This document shows, in pieces, positions 1 through 14,939 of a stretch of DNA of 64,000 nucleotides. The position numbers and the translations under genes were made by a program. The notes below the pieces were generated by a model. That model was not told the origin of the DNA and ran no database searches. It worked only from the letters and a program-made list of their open reading frames with translations. The stretch is from assembly GCF_001039355.2 (NCBI RefSeq), contig NW_019776002.1, positions 438,414 to 502,413 on the forward strand, written 5' to 3'. Position 1 is the first letter of the stretch. The number at the start of each line of letters is the position of its first letter. The stretch is from Lingula anatina (Eukaryota > Brachiopoda > Lingulata > Lingulida > Lingulidae).

Positions 1-1677
1 GTTAACATTACCAAATATATATACACATTTGTTTGACAAGTCACGTATTTGAATGCATTGCAACGATTGTCAAGGTATTCAAAAAACAATAAACTCAGGT
101 GCGATTCTTTTCATTTTTTGTAAGAAAAGTCCTCGAATAGTCAGTAAAATAAGGTTAAACCGTGAATCTAAACATTTTTTTTATAATTTAGGCAATATCC
201 AAACTTTGTAATATGTGAATATTCAACTTTCCGAAGAGCGTGACGCTCTATCAGCACGAGTCACCTCAGACCGTATCCAGAGTATATTTTAAGACTCAAT
301 AGCTTCCAGATATCTCTGTTTTCTATGACTTCACATGGAGATGTCGCCTTTTAACACACCGCTAATTGTCATGTACGGTTTACATTTCCAGCATTTTTTA
401 TTTCTACCTGACTGACGAGTAAAAATACTCGAAAAAAAGTTATTCAGTATCAAGGGAAAAGAAAGAAAAAGAGGAAAAAAAGAAAGGGGACATATGAAGC
501 AATAGTACAGATAGATATAAATTTTTATCTTACTTTCGAATGAATATGTCATTTTTATCTTACAGAATTTGCATCTTTATTATGAAGTGACCAAGCACTG
601 AAGTATACCCAGCTTTTTTTTTATTTAGACGGCTTAAAATAAAGCCAAGACTTGGAAAATCCATTTCATCTGGATGCAGTGACGTTACTTTTCTCATTCC
701 AATGTAACAGCATATGTGCAATTATTTTATTGTTTATCATCGGTGGTGGGATATCGCAGCCGTACCATGCCTCTCGTAGTGGTGGCGGTAGCACCAATGC
801 CTCGGGCCTCGGCAGTTTACGACGCTTCATGCCACTAACATTGAACCTGGCCACAATAACTAGCATTTCTCGTGAGAATTCAGTGGTCCCCAAGGAAAAT
901 GAAATAAGTTTTACCTAAAATGGTTTGATTTAGTGAAATAATGCTTTAAAAAGTAATTTCTCTGTTCTGCATTGGATAACTTACAATTCATTGACCACAG
1001 CAAAGACGAAGATGAAAATAGGTACGATGTGTATTTGAATAATGTATAGGCAATAGGCCCTCCAGACGATTTATGGCAAGTCAGCGTAAACCTATGCCAA
1101 CTATGCGACCACTGCAATCCTTAGACCACATTTCATTGTTTTCATATTCAGACTAGCCCATAGAATAATTGCCATGTTGTAATATTACTAAAATGAAGTG
1201 GTATAGGAGTAAGTGAAGCACTCGTTCATATTCCTTTATTTTTTAAAGGTTGTGCATTGCTTATTTGGCCAAAATGATATTTGACAATATTGTGTTTGAT
1301 GTGCAGAGTCTTATACTTAGCGCGTTTTTTTTTATTCTTAAAATTAATAATAATAAGTAAACTTGTTTAATTGATATAAATGCGGCCATTGGCTGTGCTT
1401 GACCGAGATTGTCTGGACGCAGTTTTATTGTATTCTGGTATAGAGAAAAAACGGGAATACATTATTACATTATAAAGGAAACTATCTGCCTTCGCGAGCG
1501 CGCGTTTGACGAGGCTTTAACTCTTACTAAGTTGGTTATTTTCTTTAACTGTTGCCTTCTACCGACTTTCTTCACAACTTGTAAGTTAACGTAGTCCAAG
1601 GTTTAGACTTTGAAACTTGCGATTGCGATAACTTGCGGGATGCGTTGAAAGTGATCGGCGAGCAATCCACTGACTTC

Positions 1678-1680
<3 letters not shown>

Positions 1681-1724
<44 letters not shown>

Positions 1725-1735
1725 CAAAAGACACT

Positions 1736-1773
<38 letters not shown>
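1681..1773. repeat. (GA)n microsatellite in two runs
   Basis: Two uninterrupted GA runs (1,681-1,723 and about 1,739-1,773) are separated by a short unique stretch. Read directly from the sequence. Confidence 0.97.
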
Positions 1774-1776
<3 letters not shown>

Positions 1777-2144
1777 CCAAATTAGATTTCAAAGGGTGTA
1801 ATCACAGGACAGACAATTTGTTCTTTTATTCAAGATATCACAAAAAACTACTGATAACGCGATCTGCAACGGGTCAAAGGAAAGAAAAAGATTTCTTGTC
1901 GGGGCTGTAAATGTAAAGTAGCCTGCCCTAGATTGAATAATGTTTTTATGCACGAGAGTATTTTATAAGACAAATGATTTTGCCAACAAATAAGACTCAT
2001 TATATCGTGTTACTGATCTGCTAAATTATTTTAATATAATGGAAAATATGAAGAGGACGGGCAGATCAGAATGCCCAGTCTCTGATTATGATGTCACAAT
2101 TGACTGCAAGTGCTTAGAAATTTCTGCAGTCAGTATTGACACCA

Positions 2145-2160
2145 TCGCCAGGGGGCGCAT
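2145..2160 (+). promoter_or_regulatory. CTCF-like motif
   Basis: TCGCCAGGGGGCGCAT contains the CCAGGGGGCGC core typical of animal CTCF sites. It is an isolated match in gene-free sequence. Binding is inferred from the motif only. Confidence 0.3.
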
Positions 2161-4966
2161 ACACTTCGGTCTACATGGAAAGTGCCCACTTTGGTGCTAC
2201 ATGTAGGTTACTCCAAATTTCAAATGAACCATTTTATCGCAGAACTATTTTCAGTCATCAATATTGAAAGCAGTCATTAGATTATTATTGTTGAAGAGAT
2301 AAAATCTGGAATGAGTGGAATGTCTTGATTTATGTTTTTGACTTTAACAATTTCGGTGATATGACAAATTGAACGGGTTCTATTTAAGCTAATGAAACTT
2401 CAAATATATTTAATCTTTACACTGAAAAACGGTCTGAAATAAGCAGTGAGATAGTGAATATACCAATACCTAAATCTCTCTCACTCCCATATTGACATTT
2501 GTTCAGCGATTTTCAAAATTTTTTGAATAATGGAAGAGACACAAAGGTATGTGTTGAATGACGTGAAAGTGTTGAAACCCCGGAAAAAGCAGGATAGTCG
2601 AAATAAACCCCGATTGTTGTATCAAAACGCAAAAGGGTGTATGTGTGCCTACCCTTTGTGCAAGTTAAACGGCGTTTGGAAATTTACCAAGCGTATATGT
2701 ACAGTGATATATAATGAGGTATTTATAGTGAACCTTGCAAAACCTGGGATACCAAGACAGACGTCATCAATATTAAACCTTGATTTGTTTACGCACGAAC
2801 ATATTCTCAAAGTCAGTTTTTGAACAGCTTTAACTATAAAAGTGCTGCATCGATTGAATGTATATTTAATTCCCGAAGAGGACTTACGTTTTTGTTAAGA
2901 AGTCATTTTTATATTTTTTATTTCTTAAAATTCCAAAGTAATTTACGATTATTAATCACATTTGTCCTCTTAAGGAATTTTCTAGCAATTTTCGTGACGA
3001 ACGCTATTAGTTGTGACCCGTGTATTCAGGACAAGGGTATTTACTTTGAAAAAAATGTTTAAGAGGTCAATGCATTGTCTTAGCATACAGAATGACGTCG
3101 TTTAGAGTTCGCTTTATTTCATATGTGCCACGCAGGGCGAAAAAAAAAGGAAAGAAAAAAGAAAAGATGGCGACAGAGGCATACTAGACTCCATGTACCT
3201 TGTTGCACAACAAAAGCTGAACTTAGTCAAATCCGGACAGGGGTTGTTTTTTAAACTGACGGTAATGGTTGATAAAATCGTAAAATTTCCGATTGTTTAC
3301 GTAAAAGAAATGCGCAGTTTTAGATGCCATGAAAGCCATTGGGGACCACCGACTGGCGGGACCACCGACTGGCGGGACGGAGATCGATGAGAGAGGAAAA
3401 GAGCGAGGTTCATCATCTGTAAGTTAACCTTAGTCCCAGGAGAGAATGTGGGGCTCCGGGCCTAAGTTAACTTATCTGTGGTACAGCCTCTTACTACTCT
3501 AAAACGGAAGATGGCAGACACATACACAGTTTGGCGGGGGGATCATGTATGCAGATGAAAAGAGAGGAGGACACATATGCCCAGCTGGTCAACAGACCTG
3601 GACAGTTTCCGTGCACGTGGAGGCAATCCAAGTGCAAAGTCGGAAGAAGAACTGGTTTGATAATCATTTGTGTCTTTTATTATATTTAACCTGTATTTTT
3701 CATTACATTGCACAGATTAGACTTGATGTTTTGGATGGTTTGTTAGTTAATTTGTTGAACAAAAATATCTTGCGATTCAACCAGGCTGGTGAGCTGAGAA
3801 TAGCAGCAATAAACCTCAACTCCCTCTACCGATGTTGCTTGTGGAAATTTTTAAGTTACTCCGAGGCAAGAGAAGTAAGTCTCTTCCCATGTCCCATGAC
3901 GTGGCTGCTTGAAAGTGAGGCGATGGGCGAAAAAAAACATTTGAGGCGTCATCTGAGTCACACTTTTTCTGTCCTCCGGGTATTTAGACATATCTATAAT
4001 CAGACGTTTTACTACGTATGGTGTAACGATATCTTGACGTTCTCAACGCCTATTGGTTCCTTCTGACCCGTAAATCAACGTCTAAACAAGTATTATCTTA
4101 AACCGGCAATCGGCCAAAAAGACAACAGACTAATATAATTTTAAACCGACAATCGGCCTCAAATGTATCATTAGACATGTAAATTGCGGAGGCATCGTTG
4201 TACGGTCAGCTTTATTTACAATAATATAAGATATTGGTGATTTGTGCACTGTCACATATGGAGAGTTTTTCCCAACGAGATCTCTTCAAAAGACAGCAGT
4301 TCAACTGTAACTACAGTCATTTTCCGTGTCATCATCTCAGGATCCCTCAATAGTAAAAAGCATTGTTCGTGCTGTCTACTGTTGAGAGAAGTAACCATGC
4401 AGAAAAAGCAACTGACAGAAGACTTAAAAATTACATTAAAATTTACAACAGAAATCGCGTGTTCATGCTGATCTCCCAGGTACGAACCGAGATTGTTGAC
4501 CGTTTGTTCCTTTTAGAAAAGGAAGCTGACATTAGAAGTTTACATTTCCTAAACAAAGTTAACTTGCTTTCACAAAATGTTTGCAGTTGCACGGCTCTCT
4601 GTTTTCGTGCTTCTCTTTTAACCCCATATTCAGAGGGTCGGTGGGGTCGGCGTTGTCGATGAACAGAATTTGCTCGTGCTCCTACGCGGCGGCTGCCACC
4701 CCTGGTGTTTCAAGGTGAGCAGAACGACAGACATCTTCCAAGCTGTACACATGATGCTTTCTTTTCCTCGCTGTACAATAAGTTTCTCTGAAAATATTTG
4801 AAAGCGTTGAAGGACGCAATGTTTGAGCGTAAGGTACAGGTCATACGCTTATCATTTCAAAATCCCCAAAATTGACTTGGTGATAAAATATACCCGATAT
4901 ATAATTTACCCGATACAGAGATTACCCTGGAAATAACTGCCATTAAGAAGTCAAAGGCCAACCTAC

Positions 4967-5308
4967 CTCTTTTTTGGTCAAAATGTCAAAGTACCGGTAG
5001 CGTGCGCTGTCGTCCAACTTCAGTGTGGGCTCATCGCATACCGCCTTCAATAAAAGCTGGCACGTGGATCCGTAGTTGAACGCTCGGCAGCCACTGGTAA
5101 CTAGGCACTTCAAAGCGCAACCTACAGCTGAAATGTTTTGAATTTCTTGTAAAACTAACGCACTGTCGCTCAACATGCGGTTCGTTCTTCCAGACGAGCT
5201 GGAGAAAGTGAAGGAACGCACTTTTACTGGTGTCACCAAACGCAATGCCGCGAAGACAAATGCAACAGTGGTGACATATACGACAGCCGACTTCAAAATT
5301 GTAATCAT
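4967..5308 (-). CDS. First coding exon of a small secreted Cys-containing (PAN/apple-like) protein, partial
   Basis: An ATG at 5,308 opens 114 codons ending at a good donor (GAG|GTAGGT at 4,967/4,966, phase 0). If the intron is retained, the frame stops after 121 codons at 4,943. The N-terminus has a hydrophobic segment (about residues 7-24, rich in V, A, F) that looks like a signal peptide or anchor. Further on come CALKC, SGCRAFNYG, CQLL and a later Cys. That spacing resembles PAN/apple domains of invertebrate secreted proteins, where a Cys-x3-Cys helix precedes a C-x-A-F-N-Y motif. The next exon to the left was not found with confidence. It lies downstream of actin on the same strand, with no sign that the two are linked. 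The family call is tentative. Confidence 0.45.
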
Positions 5309-6086
5309 GGTTAACTCAAATTATTCTGCTTTGTAGAGATCAAACTGACTTAGTTCTTGATCCGATTGCAATTCTCTGAGGATTGAAAATTTGGATGAAC
5401 TGTTTATTCCATACTCATGGGAAAAAGCCATATGGCAATCTCAGCGTCTTGATTTATGCACTTTAATAAAAGATAACACTTACAGTGGAATCGAATAATT
5501 TTAATGATAAGAGGTTGTTTCTCGGAAATAAGGACCACCCATTAAACAGATGTAGCTTTAATTGCTAAGGAATGTTTTATAGGTTTCGTTAATTACAGCA
5601 TTTAGTTTTTTAATTCCACAAATCGGATGATTTGTTTCTCCTTTCAACTGTATGCTTGAGTTTTATAACAAACAATATTTACTCTGAGAATCCATGTATT
5701 AGATTTTATTGAACTTCAACTTTAACAGCTATATACACAATGGAAATCATTCGATCCGGCATAAATGTATTAATATTTGTAAACACATTTATATAATTAC
5801 TCGTTCATCATGCAAATGTACACGCTTTACACTGCGAATACGTAGTAAACGGCGAAATTGTAACTTACATCTTAAACATTATCAGAAATAATACCACCAG
5901 GAAACACGCTTCTTCACAACCAGGTTTTAGTATAAATACATAGATACCCGCTGCTCACCATCACCAATGAAGTTCTACCAGTGATCAAAAGCCACTAGTA
6001 TCAAAGAAAGTCAAATTTCACAAACTCATTCACAGTTGTATTAAAATGTATTGTCATAAATCTAGCTTTGAAGCCGTGGAGTTCTT
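5309..6086. other. Actin 3' flank and intergenic DNA
   Basis: No coding potential is seen. On the minus strand a canonical AATAAA (plus-strand TTTATT, 5,705-5,710) lies about 377 bases after the actin stop. It is a plausible polyadenylation signal, which would make most of this stretch the actin 3' UTR. Confidence 0.5.
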
Positions 6087-7546
<1,460 letters not shown>

Positions 7547-8343
7547 CTAATATCAATCAAGGCTATTTGGTCAAAAACACAAGCAGTGCCCTCTGCTATC
7601 AAGTCCCGACAAAGGTGTTAAAATATTGAACTCTGATTTTAAAATGACAGTTTTTACCTGGACAGTCTTTTTTAAACCCATCTGTGTCACAAGGACAATT
7701 TAATGACCTTTCACTCACTTCCATATGTGGGCAAAATGATTGAACGCAGCGAATTAATATTATGGGAAGAGATGAATATACAAGTTGTTTCCGAACACAG
7801 CTGGTATTTGCCCCAATCAAATCTCATGCAATGGGAAATACTTTTTCCACGCGCCATATGTTCTACAAACCTGGTACCACCCATTAAAAAGATTTGATGA
7901 AGTTCTGTAATCATCTGATAGCGACGATACTTTGATTGTTCATAAATCTGGATACAAAGTGATGGAACCAAGTATACACTGTATATACAAGTATACACTG
8001 TATATTTTCTAATCAATAATTCCATCTCGTTATCAGTGGTCAGGGATCTGTCCGAAAGAAATAGCTGGACCGTACTTCATTTTCCTTTTTTCACACATCT
8101 TCCATTTAAATTCTAATTAGGCATTGCTCAAAATCTAAAGAGTTGTCTGCGCGAGGTATTATAATCCGATGACAAGAGAACGAGATGGTTCACTGTGTAG
8201 TCATTGCCTGTTCAATACAAGTTCCACGGACGCATATTTCAAGCGACGCTGTACCCCCACCTCCCTCCACTTCCCCCACCCCAACCTCCGAGCCCAACGT
8301 TAATGCAACTCGTGGAACGGGAGAGGTTGGTACCTCTCGAGAT

Positions 8344-8560
8344 CTTAGACCCCATTTCCAGAGATTAGATCGATCTACTTTAGATCGACCTAACTCCCTG
8401 GGGGTTCACGCTAAATAGCTGTCAGCCGGGCGGACACGAAAGTTAATTACCCCCTTACAGCTTGTAGTAGGCGGGACGGACATTTAAGCCGGATTATCTG
8501 ACAGTAATCTAGTGAGACTCCCCGCGGGGATAGATCGATCTAAAAGCTCTGGGAATACAG
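8344..8560. mobile_element. Foldback MITE, copy 1
   Basis: This is one of three related segments of about 220-245 bp in the window. The outer parts are imperfect inverted repeats containing TTAGATCGATC and GATCGATCTAA. Inside, a GGGGGTTCACGCTAAAT...GCTGTCAG block is mirrored by CTGACAG...GTGAGACTCCCC. It is non-coding. The nearly palindromic layout and dispersed copies indicate a non-autonomous DNA element. Target-site duplications are not clear at this copy. Confidence 0.75.
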
Positions 8561-9794
8561 CCTTAGAGGCAAATGTCTTAAATAATTGTTGACCATTCCG
8601 TGACATAACTTCATTGTATGCCAAGCTACAACATGAACACCTCATTAGTGGTCACTGGTATTAGATCTCACGAACCCCAGGTTATGATGGCGATTGGATG
8701 ACAAAGCTGATCGTGAGGAAGAAATTCAGAAAGGAACTGGGGGAGAGGTTTGGGAGCGGCGTTCTGACTACGTTAACTGAACATGACACTGGGTATTGAG
8801 GGGAACTTGACAAAACCGCAATCACATCCCATTAAAAGAAATATTTTGCACGAATAATTCGTTCTATACAAATTTTACAGTTTGAATTAAAGGGACAACA
8901 ACTGTTCATTTTGGCCAAAAAATGAATTTTCCTGTGGTAAAGGACAATTTCCCCATACTTACCAATGGTTAATGAATCTATTTCGACATTTAAAATTAGT
9001 CCCCGTTTTTTTTTTTCTAAAAAGTTTGTTTTTTGTAACAATCTCTTAAAAACGGGGGAGAGATTATTACAGAGTGTAGCCATCTATGGAGGTCACCTGA
9101 TGTGATGGCAAGCACAAATTCCAAAATAATTGTGAACCGCCGTTTTGGGGGTAAAATAGGATTGATTGTATTTCTATGAGTTATTTACAATGTATTTATT
9201 GTGAAATATGGTTATCTTACAAACAGTTGTTATCGCTTTAATTTCAATCGCTCATCAGTCATTACGAACACAAACTTAAATGACCCAATACGCAGAGGGG
9301 AAAAACAGGAAATGTTACAGATCGCAAACGACTTTCTTTCAACTTTAAGGCATTTTATTCAACAATATTTCAATCACATTGAATTCATTTAACTGTGTTG
9401 TTCTGTTTTTAAGAGTGAAATGATGTGGCCCACGTCACTTTCTCTAACTTAAAGACATGCTGGCGTTTTCTGAACGTTAAAATAACATAACTGTTAAACA
9501 GAAACGGTACTTTTCACCCACACTTCTCTTCAAAATCCTCTTTAAAATATCAAAAATAGACCAAAATATTTTCCATTTACGTTATTATACAATATTTAAA
9601 CATCAATGTCTATATATCCTAGTCAGCCATCTCAGTTCGTCACGTGTCAAGAAGGGACCATTTTAACACCACAATTCAGCGCATCAGTCTCTATTTGAAA
9701 CATAATAAAACTACAATCTAATGACGACATCAGAGGGATGTTCTTGGTGTTACTCCAATTTGTTCTTTAACACACAACTGGTCACAGTCACAGC

Positions 9795-9800
9795 TTTATT
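9795..9800 (-). terminator. Candidate polyadenylation signal of SAP30BP
   Basis: AATAAA on the minus strand, about 500 bases past the SAP30BP stop codon. It is the first canonical hexamer I noticed downstream. Use is inferred. Confidence 0.35.
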
Positions 9801-10295
9801 ACGACAACTGGTCATAAAACATCTGTACCAACTTCTGGCGTGTGTGTGACGTTCCCTTACAACAGTTAAGTGAAGCTGGGCAGTGTCACACAACTGAGAT
9901 GTCCCTCATTTCCTGCTTTCCTTTTTAGGTGACAGATACAACTGTGACACATACAACTGTGGTAGATAGATCCCAGCCGTGTTGATCTGCACTTTTAATA
10001 GCTTGTGTGGAAACTACTTCTTCAGTGAAGACAGTGATGCTCCTGCTTTACATCAGCTCCCTCTGCTGGCAGCCTTGAAGGGCACAAAGTGTGAGGGGAC
10101 ATCTTCTGTTTACATTCCTACCATCAAATGATGCAGGACTGAAAATCATGAGACTTACTTCCATTTTGAAGTAGTTTAACCATGTATGATTCTACTATTC
10201 AGACTACTCATAATCTGCCATCCTTCAATGACTGACATTCTACCACTGACAAAAGTCTCGTATCCTACCATCCTGCAGTCTCATATCACATCATA

Positions 10296-13200
10296 TCACT
10301 TGGACTTCTTTGATGCAGTTATGCTACCCACGGCTGAGATGACGGTGGTCTTGGCACCCGTAGAGCTGGTCGTGACGGAGACTACAGGGGGGTTGAGGAC
10401 AGTGGTGGTGATGACCGTTGGTCTGGCAGTGGACAACACCTGGGGCTGGGCGTCCCACTTGCTCTTCCTCTTCTTGTCATCTGGAATGTGGGGATTTTTG
10501 TTTCATAAAATGGTGATGATAAATACCATTATTTTAAAATTGAATTGAAGGGTTTTTTGAGGTACTTAAGGTGACACACTTAACAAATTTATCATACATA
10601 TAAGTTCATGTAACTATTTATGCACAATTTGATGTAACTGGTATTGTCTGATCAATAACTTATTATTCCTAATGATTAACTTGAATAAATTCTCCAAGTT
10701 TTATAATAATTACATGACAGAGTAATGATGACTAATGGATAAAAATAATTATTAAATTAAAAGCTTCCAGTCATGAAAAGCACTTCTTTCAAGTTTCAAT
10801 GCAACAGAACACATATCATAATTCTTTGCAATAAACTAGTTTTTACAACTATGTGTACCCTTCCAGTGAAATCAACACGTTTTATCTGATGTTTTATTTT
10901 CCTCTATAATCCCAGTTTGAGCATTACCTGGCTCAGTGGATTTCTTGGCAGTTCCAACCACAAATTCAACCTATGTAAAACAATTGTATCAAAAATAATT
11001 CCATTATTTTCAATCAATTTCCATTTACATGATAGGTTCAGGTGATGTGTGGAAAATTAAATTTTTCATCTTACATTTTTATATGACATTAGCAATATTA
11101 AGTTTGTTATGGAGACCAATCTGTTAAAAAGATGAGTTATGATAATTTCAAAATTACCTTGGTTTTCTCTTTTTTCTCCCTTTCCTTTTTATCCATTTCA
11201 ACTTTCTGAACCTTAGCTGAATAAGAAAATGATACAAGCAACTTAAAAACCACATTACTGACAATTTCAGACTCAATGAGTGTCTACTTATTCAAACATA
11301 TACTGACAGTCAATGAAAATGCATCAGAAAACTTTCTTGTACTTTTTTACTGAGAATTGATTCCAACCATATATACGGTACAAATACACTTGTTTGGTCA
11401 TAAGAGAGTCACCTTGTTTGACTGAATAATGGGTCATATTTCACATGAAAACTGTTATTTTCTTAATGTTCCAAAGGAACTTAAAATATTATTTGATAAA
11501 TACATGATGCGTTTTCATTGACTGTCAGTATACATAGTTTATTAATGCAAGTAATAATGCAACAAGACTTCTCTTACCTAGCTCATCATAGTATGACTCT
11601 TTGCCCCAAAAATGTGGATCAAATATGTCCTGGAAAGAGAGGAACCACATATGACCAGGAAAAAGACGAAGAATAAACAGTAATTTTACATCAAATTGAC
11701 ATATATTATTCATATTGAAATGCAAAATTGTGAAATATACAACTATGTCAACATCTTCATGTGGGTATTTGTTTAACCCTATTACATATTGTGGAATATC
11801 TATGGAAACCCCGAAATGGATAACCTAATACATAATTTTTTGAAAAAAAAAAAAAAAGGTCCAATTTATACCACTCCAAATATAACATATTTCAAAGCTG
11901 TTAACAGATGAAATTACATATGCCACAGAGCCTTTACCATGTCTCAATATAAGGTTATCTGATAAAGACTTATTAAAAAAACTGTAAAAATTGAGTTTGC
12001 ATTTTTAACTTGATCAAATAAAATTAAACGGATATTAAAATATTACTCACAGGTGGATAGTTTGTTCCCTTTTCATCTATTTCACAGAATTCTACCAGTT
12101 TTGCATATATACTGAAATAGAGCAAAAGATACTGAAAAAATAGCCAGTACTTCTCAAGTTACTATGTACTTCTATTGCTGACATAAAAATGCTTCATTTT
12201 ATCAGTCACAAACTATTTTATATATACTTTTAAAATGGACCATTTCTTATTTGAACAAAATCTAAATCTATGTATTCATGTCTGCTCTCTCACAAATGAG
12301 CTTGTCACAGTGATGTTTTCAACAACAACAAAGGCTAATTTTTTAACTAAAGCATACCTTGGATTTCTGAAGTCTTTCTCTCGTTGTATCTTGTCATTCA
12401 TGTCCACTCCAGTTCTATTCATTAAGTCAAACAAACCTGCAATTCTGTCCTGAAAGCAAAATCTTTTCTTTTGAAACAACTAATTTAATCCTGAATTAAA
12501 AACAGAACAGATTTCAGAAGTTGGCATCTGTTGACAAATGAACTTTAAATAAAATGAATATTGCTCAAAGTATATCTAATTGTCACTAACAAGAAAATTT
12601 CTTCAGCTTAATAACTATTTCATCAGTCCAAAACTATTATTAAAGTTAACACTGTGTCATCAAACAGAAGACACCAGGTGAGTTAATTCAGTAGAAACAA
12701 TCCTCATGCCACTCCACACACCTGCAACTCTCTGGAGCACCTGCCTGGAGGCTCTGGGGGAATCTGAATCTCATCTTCACTTAAATGTTGAACACTTCTG
12801 GACAAGGAAGCTAAACAGAATATAAGGACAGACATTTACTTTATTAATATTAATACTGAGGCAAGGGGACTTATAATAGGGTAACCATAATCAAAGATTT
12901 TCAAAACAAAATACAATGATGATAATAACAATTTTATAAAATAAATTCAATAAATAAAATTAAAAAACATTCCCTGAAATCACATACATATCTGGCCCTT
13001 AAATTAAAGACTTAGTGCTATACAATATCTCTTTGATCAGTTCATGTTTTAGGCACTGAACAACATTATTTGAGAAATGTGTTCTCAGGTCAATTTGACA
13101 CTCAGTGTTTTAGTACACCTATAATCTTACATGCTGCTAAAGAGTCCATGGATGCTCCATAGTCAACAACACCCTGCAAAACAAATGAATTTAATAAGTA

Positions 13201-13909
13201 AAAAATAGAAGAAACATAGCTTTAGAGGAAAAACCTTAGGAGATATATCACAGTGCTTACAGGTATGTGTGTTTATATTCATATTTTTGATTAACTTAAT
13301 AAACATATTAAATAAAAAGTATTTGTAAAAAAAAATTGAGTTTCTATTGACTATGAATCTACCTGCATCTCACTGAGCATTGCCATATCATCATCTTCCT
13401 TCTTTTCTTCTTCATCGCTGCTTTCCTCGATTTCATCAGCCGCGTAGGATACCAACCTGTTCACTGCAATAACAACTCAAATTTATAACCACCAATGGAA
13501 CACTTATCATTGTCTCAAATTGTAAAACAAAAATTGCTGACAATTTAAGAACTTATGAGGGGGGCATTTTACCATGTTTTTGCGATGAATGAATACAATT
13601 CCAGGTAGCCTGAAATAAATTCACTTTATACATTAATTTTGATGTACTAATAATGTTTAAACATAAATCAGCAACAAATCACAAGATGTGAAGAGACTTA
13701 CCTTTTTTCGGCTTTTTAACAGGAGGGCCCTCACCGCCCTCACCCGAGTCACTCGTCGTCTTAATTGTTAACGGTTGATCATCGCCATGTTCAGAGTCAG
13801 AATCTGATATTCTTGTGTCAATTTCTGGTTCCTTTTCGGGATCTGAATCAGCGTCAGCATAGGCACTTGCCAGAGACTTAATAGTAGTTTGACTGTCATT
13901 TCTCTCCAT
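10296..13909 (-). CDS. SAP30BP: SAP30-binding protein (HCNGP family), complete, 10 coding exons, about 310 residues
   Basis: The human protein binds the SAP30 subunit of the Sin3-HDAC corepressor and has also been linked to splicing; it acts in the nucleus. Coding exons: 13,702-13,909; 13,363-13,463; 13,131-13,173; 12,722-12,810; 12,358-12,449; 12,051-12,111; 11,578-11,629; 11,158-11,216; 10,928-10,970; 10,296-10,480. All phases agree. The start is the ATG opening MERNDSQTTIKSLASAYADA. The acidic N-terminus is followed by RLVSYAADE. The HCNGP core (about residues 118-225) includes IQIPPEPPGRCS, MNDKIQREKDFRNPS and GTNYPPDIFDPHFWGKESYYD. A Lys/Glu-rich stretch leads to KRKSKWDAQPQ and a Thr/Val-rich tail ending in TTVISAVGSI. 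Length matches human (308). It is head-to-head with KIF27, about 1 kb between start codons. Confidence 0.96.
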
Positions 13910-14528
13910 GTTTGTTACACTGCTCACGGCGTTCAAAATCGAAACGATCTCCCACTTTGAGAGTCAATTTCACTAGTCTTTTGTGGTAATGATAGCCGAT
14001 TTTCAAGGCACTAAAAGAACACCATTTGTCCTGATAAATTCAACCACTGAAATTAAACTTGAACATTCTTAGAACCTAGATCTTGTGAATACAATTCCCC
14101 GTACACGAACTACATTTACGACTCACACGCTCACAAAACGTTGGTACCGCATTCTGTCCTTAAAATACAGAAGATCTTAAGTTTTTCTTGACCATTTTCA
14201 AATTAATGTGAAAAGTTTTCTGTCATTCGCTCAGTCTGATAGTAGTGATTAAATTTTGTTATTTCTATTTGCCACTACTATAAATAATATTGTGAAATGT
14301 CCTAGGAATATGGATTTTAGTGGAAAACTCCACTTTTCAGAGTCGCCATCTACAGCATATTTGTCCACATTGCGCACGCATCATTTTGATTACGGTTCGG
14401 TGATTCATAAACGTTCTTTATGTTTACATCTGACTACAGTAGCTTACTGATGAGGTCAGATGTTGTCATTAGGATGACTTGATGCATTTACAATGATGCA
14501 TAGGTAAGGATCTTTCTTACATGTGGTA

Positions 14529-14611
<83 letters not shown>

Positions 14612-14939
14612 CGAAAGGTGTCAGTGGATTACTCTTTCTCATGTTTATGCTTCCCCAACAAAAATAAATAAGTAAAATAAAATAAAATTACAAAGAGAAG
14701 AGAGGGAGCTGATTGAAAATGCTGCTACATATCATGTTCTCTTGTAAATTTAAGCAACAAGTATTCATGGCATCAGGGATAAGTAAAGATATATTTATTA
14801 ACAGTAACTTTAAAAACATTTTGAAAGCATTGACTTATTAGACTTGCTATTATTTTTAAAACACATGCCCATGTTTCAGGCATTTCAGATTATCACTTTA
14901 CATAAACTCCTGAACAACACACTGTTCAGTTAGAACAAA
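13910..14939. promoter_or_regulatory. Shared divergent promoter region of SAP30BP and KIF27
   Basis: The two genes start in opposite directions about 1,030 bases apart, so their promoters and 5' UTRs share this interval. It includes a long (CT)n tract at 14,535-14,608, on the KIF27 side. I see no clear TATA box. Shared regulation is inferred from the layout only. Confidence 0.45.
14535..14608. repeat. (CT)n microsatellite
   Basis: About 74 bases of uninterrupted CT lie about 330 bases upstream of the KIF27 start codon. CT/GA tracts near animal promoters can bind GAGA-type factors; whether that happens here is unknown. Confidence 0.97.

Larger units (their letters stand above)
1..4966. other. 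Intergenic or unassigned AT-rich DNA
   Basis: I see no gene here that I can support. The open frames are short and match no family I recognise. The longest begins at the ATG at 3,545 (about 173 codons) and has no domain, low-complexity bias or convincing homology. The stretch holds a GA microsatellite near 1,681-1,773 and a CTCF-like motif at 2,145-2,160. It also has a 16-bp doublet near 3,342-3,376 and two copies of a short motif (AAACCGxCAATCGGCC) near 4,100 and 4,143. One exon-like segment at 4,634-4,714 is listed among the rejected items. Confidence 0.6.
7550..10295. other. Intergenic region between actin and SAP30BP
   Basis: No gene is supported. The region contains a foldback MITE (8,344-8,560) and a 17-bp doublet near 7,970-8,004 (AGTATACACTGTATAT). 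The SAP30BP 3' UTR probably occupies the right-hand part. A minus-strand AATAAA (plus TTTATT at 9,795-9,800) lies about 500 bases beyond the SAP30BP stop. The actin promoter and any non-coding first exon should lie within the left 1-2 kb, but I could not place them. Confidence 0.5.

Noticed and set aside
652-918. Overlapping open frames on both strands (Gly/Ser-rich on plus, MKRRKLPRPEALVLPPPLRE on minus).
   Set aside because: Each reads as the other's complement, starts are non-ATG, and neither matches a family I know.
2530-2823. A 97-codon ATG-started plus frame (MEETQRYVLNDVKVLKPRKK).
   Set aside because: Possible first exon (a GTATGT donor lies near 2,547), but no partner exon or homology was found.
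3545-4066. A 173-codon plus-strand open frame starting at an ATG.
   Set aside because: Composition is random-looking, with no domain, no repeat and no splice context; probably chance.
4634-4714. An 81-base plus-strand segment between CATATTCAG and AAG|GTGAGC that could be a 27-codon exon (RVGGVGVVDEQNLLVLLRGG and on).
   Set aside because: Splice-site shape and an open frame alone are weak evidence; no neighbouring exon or known domain supports it.
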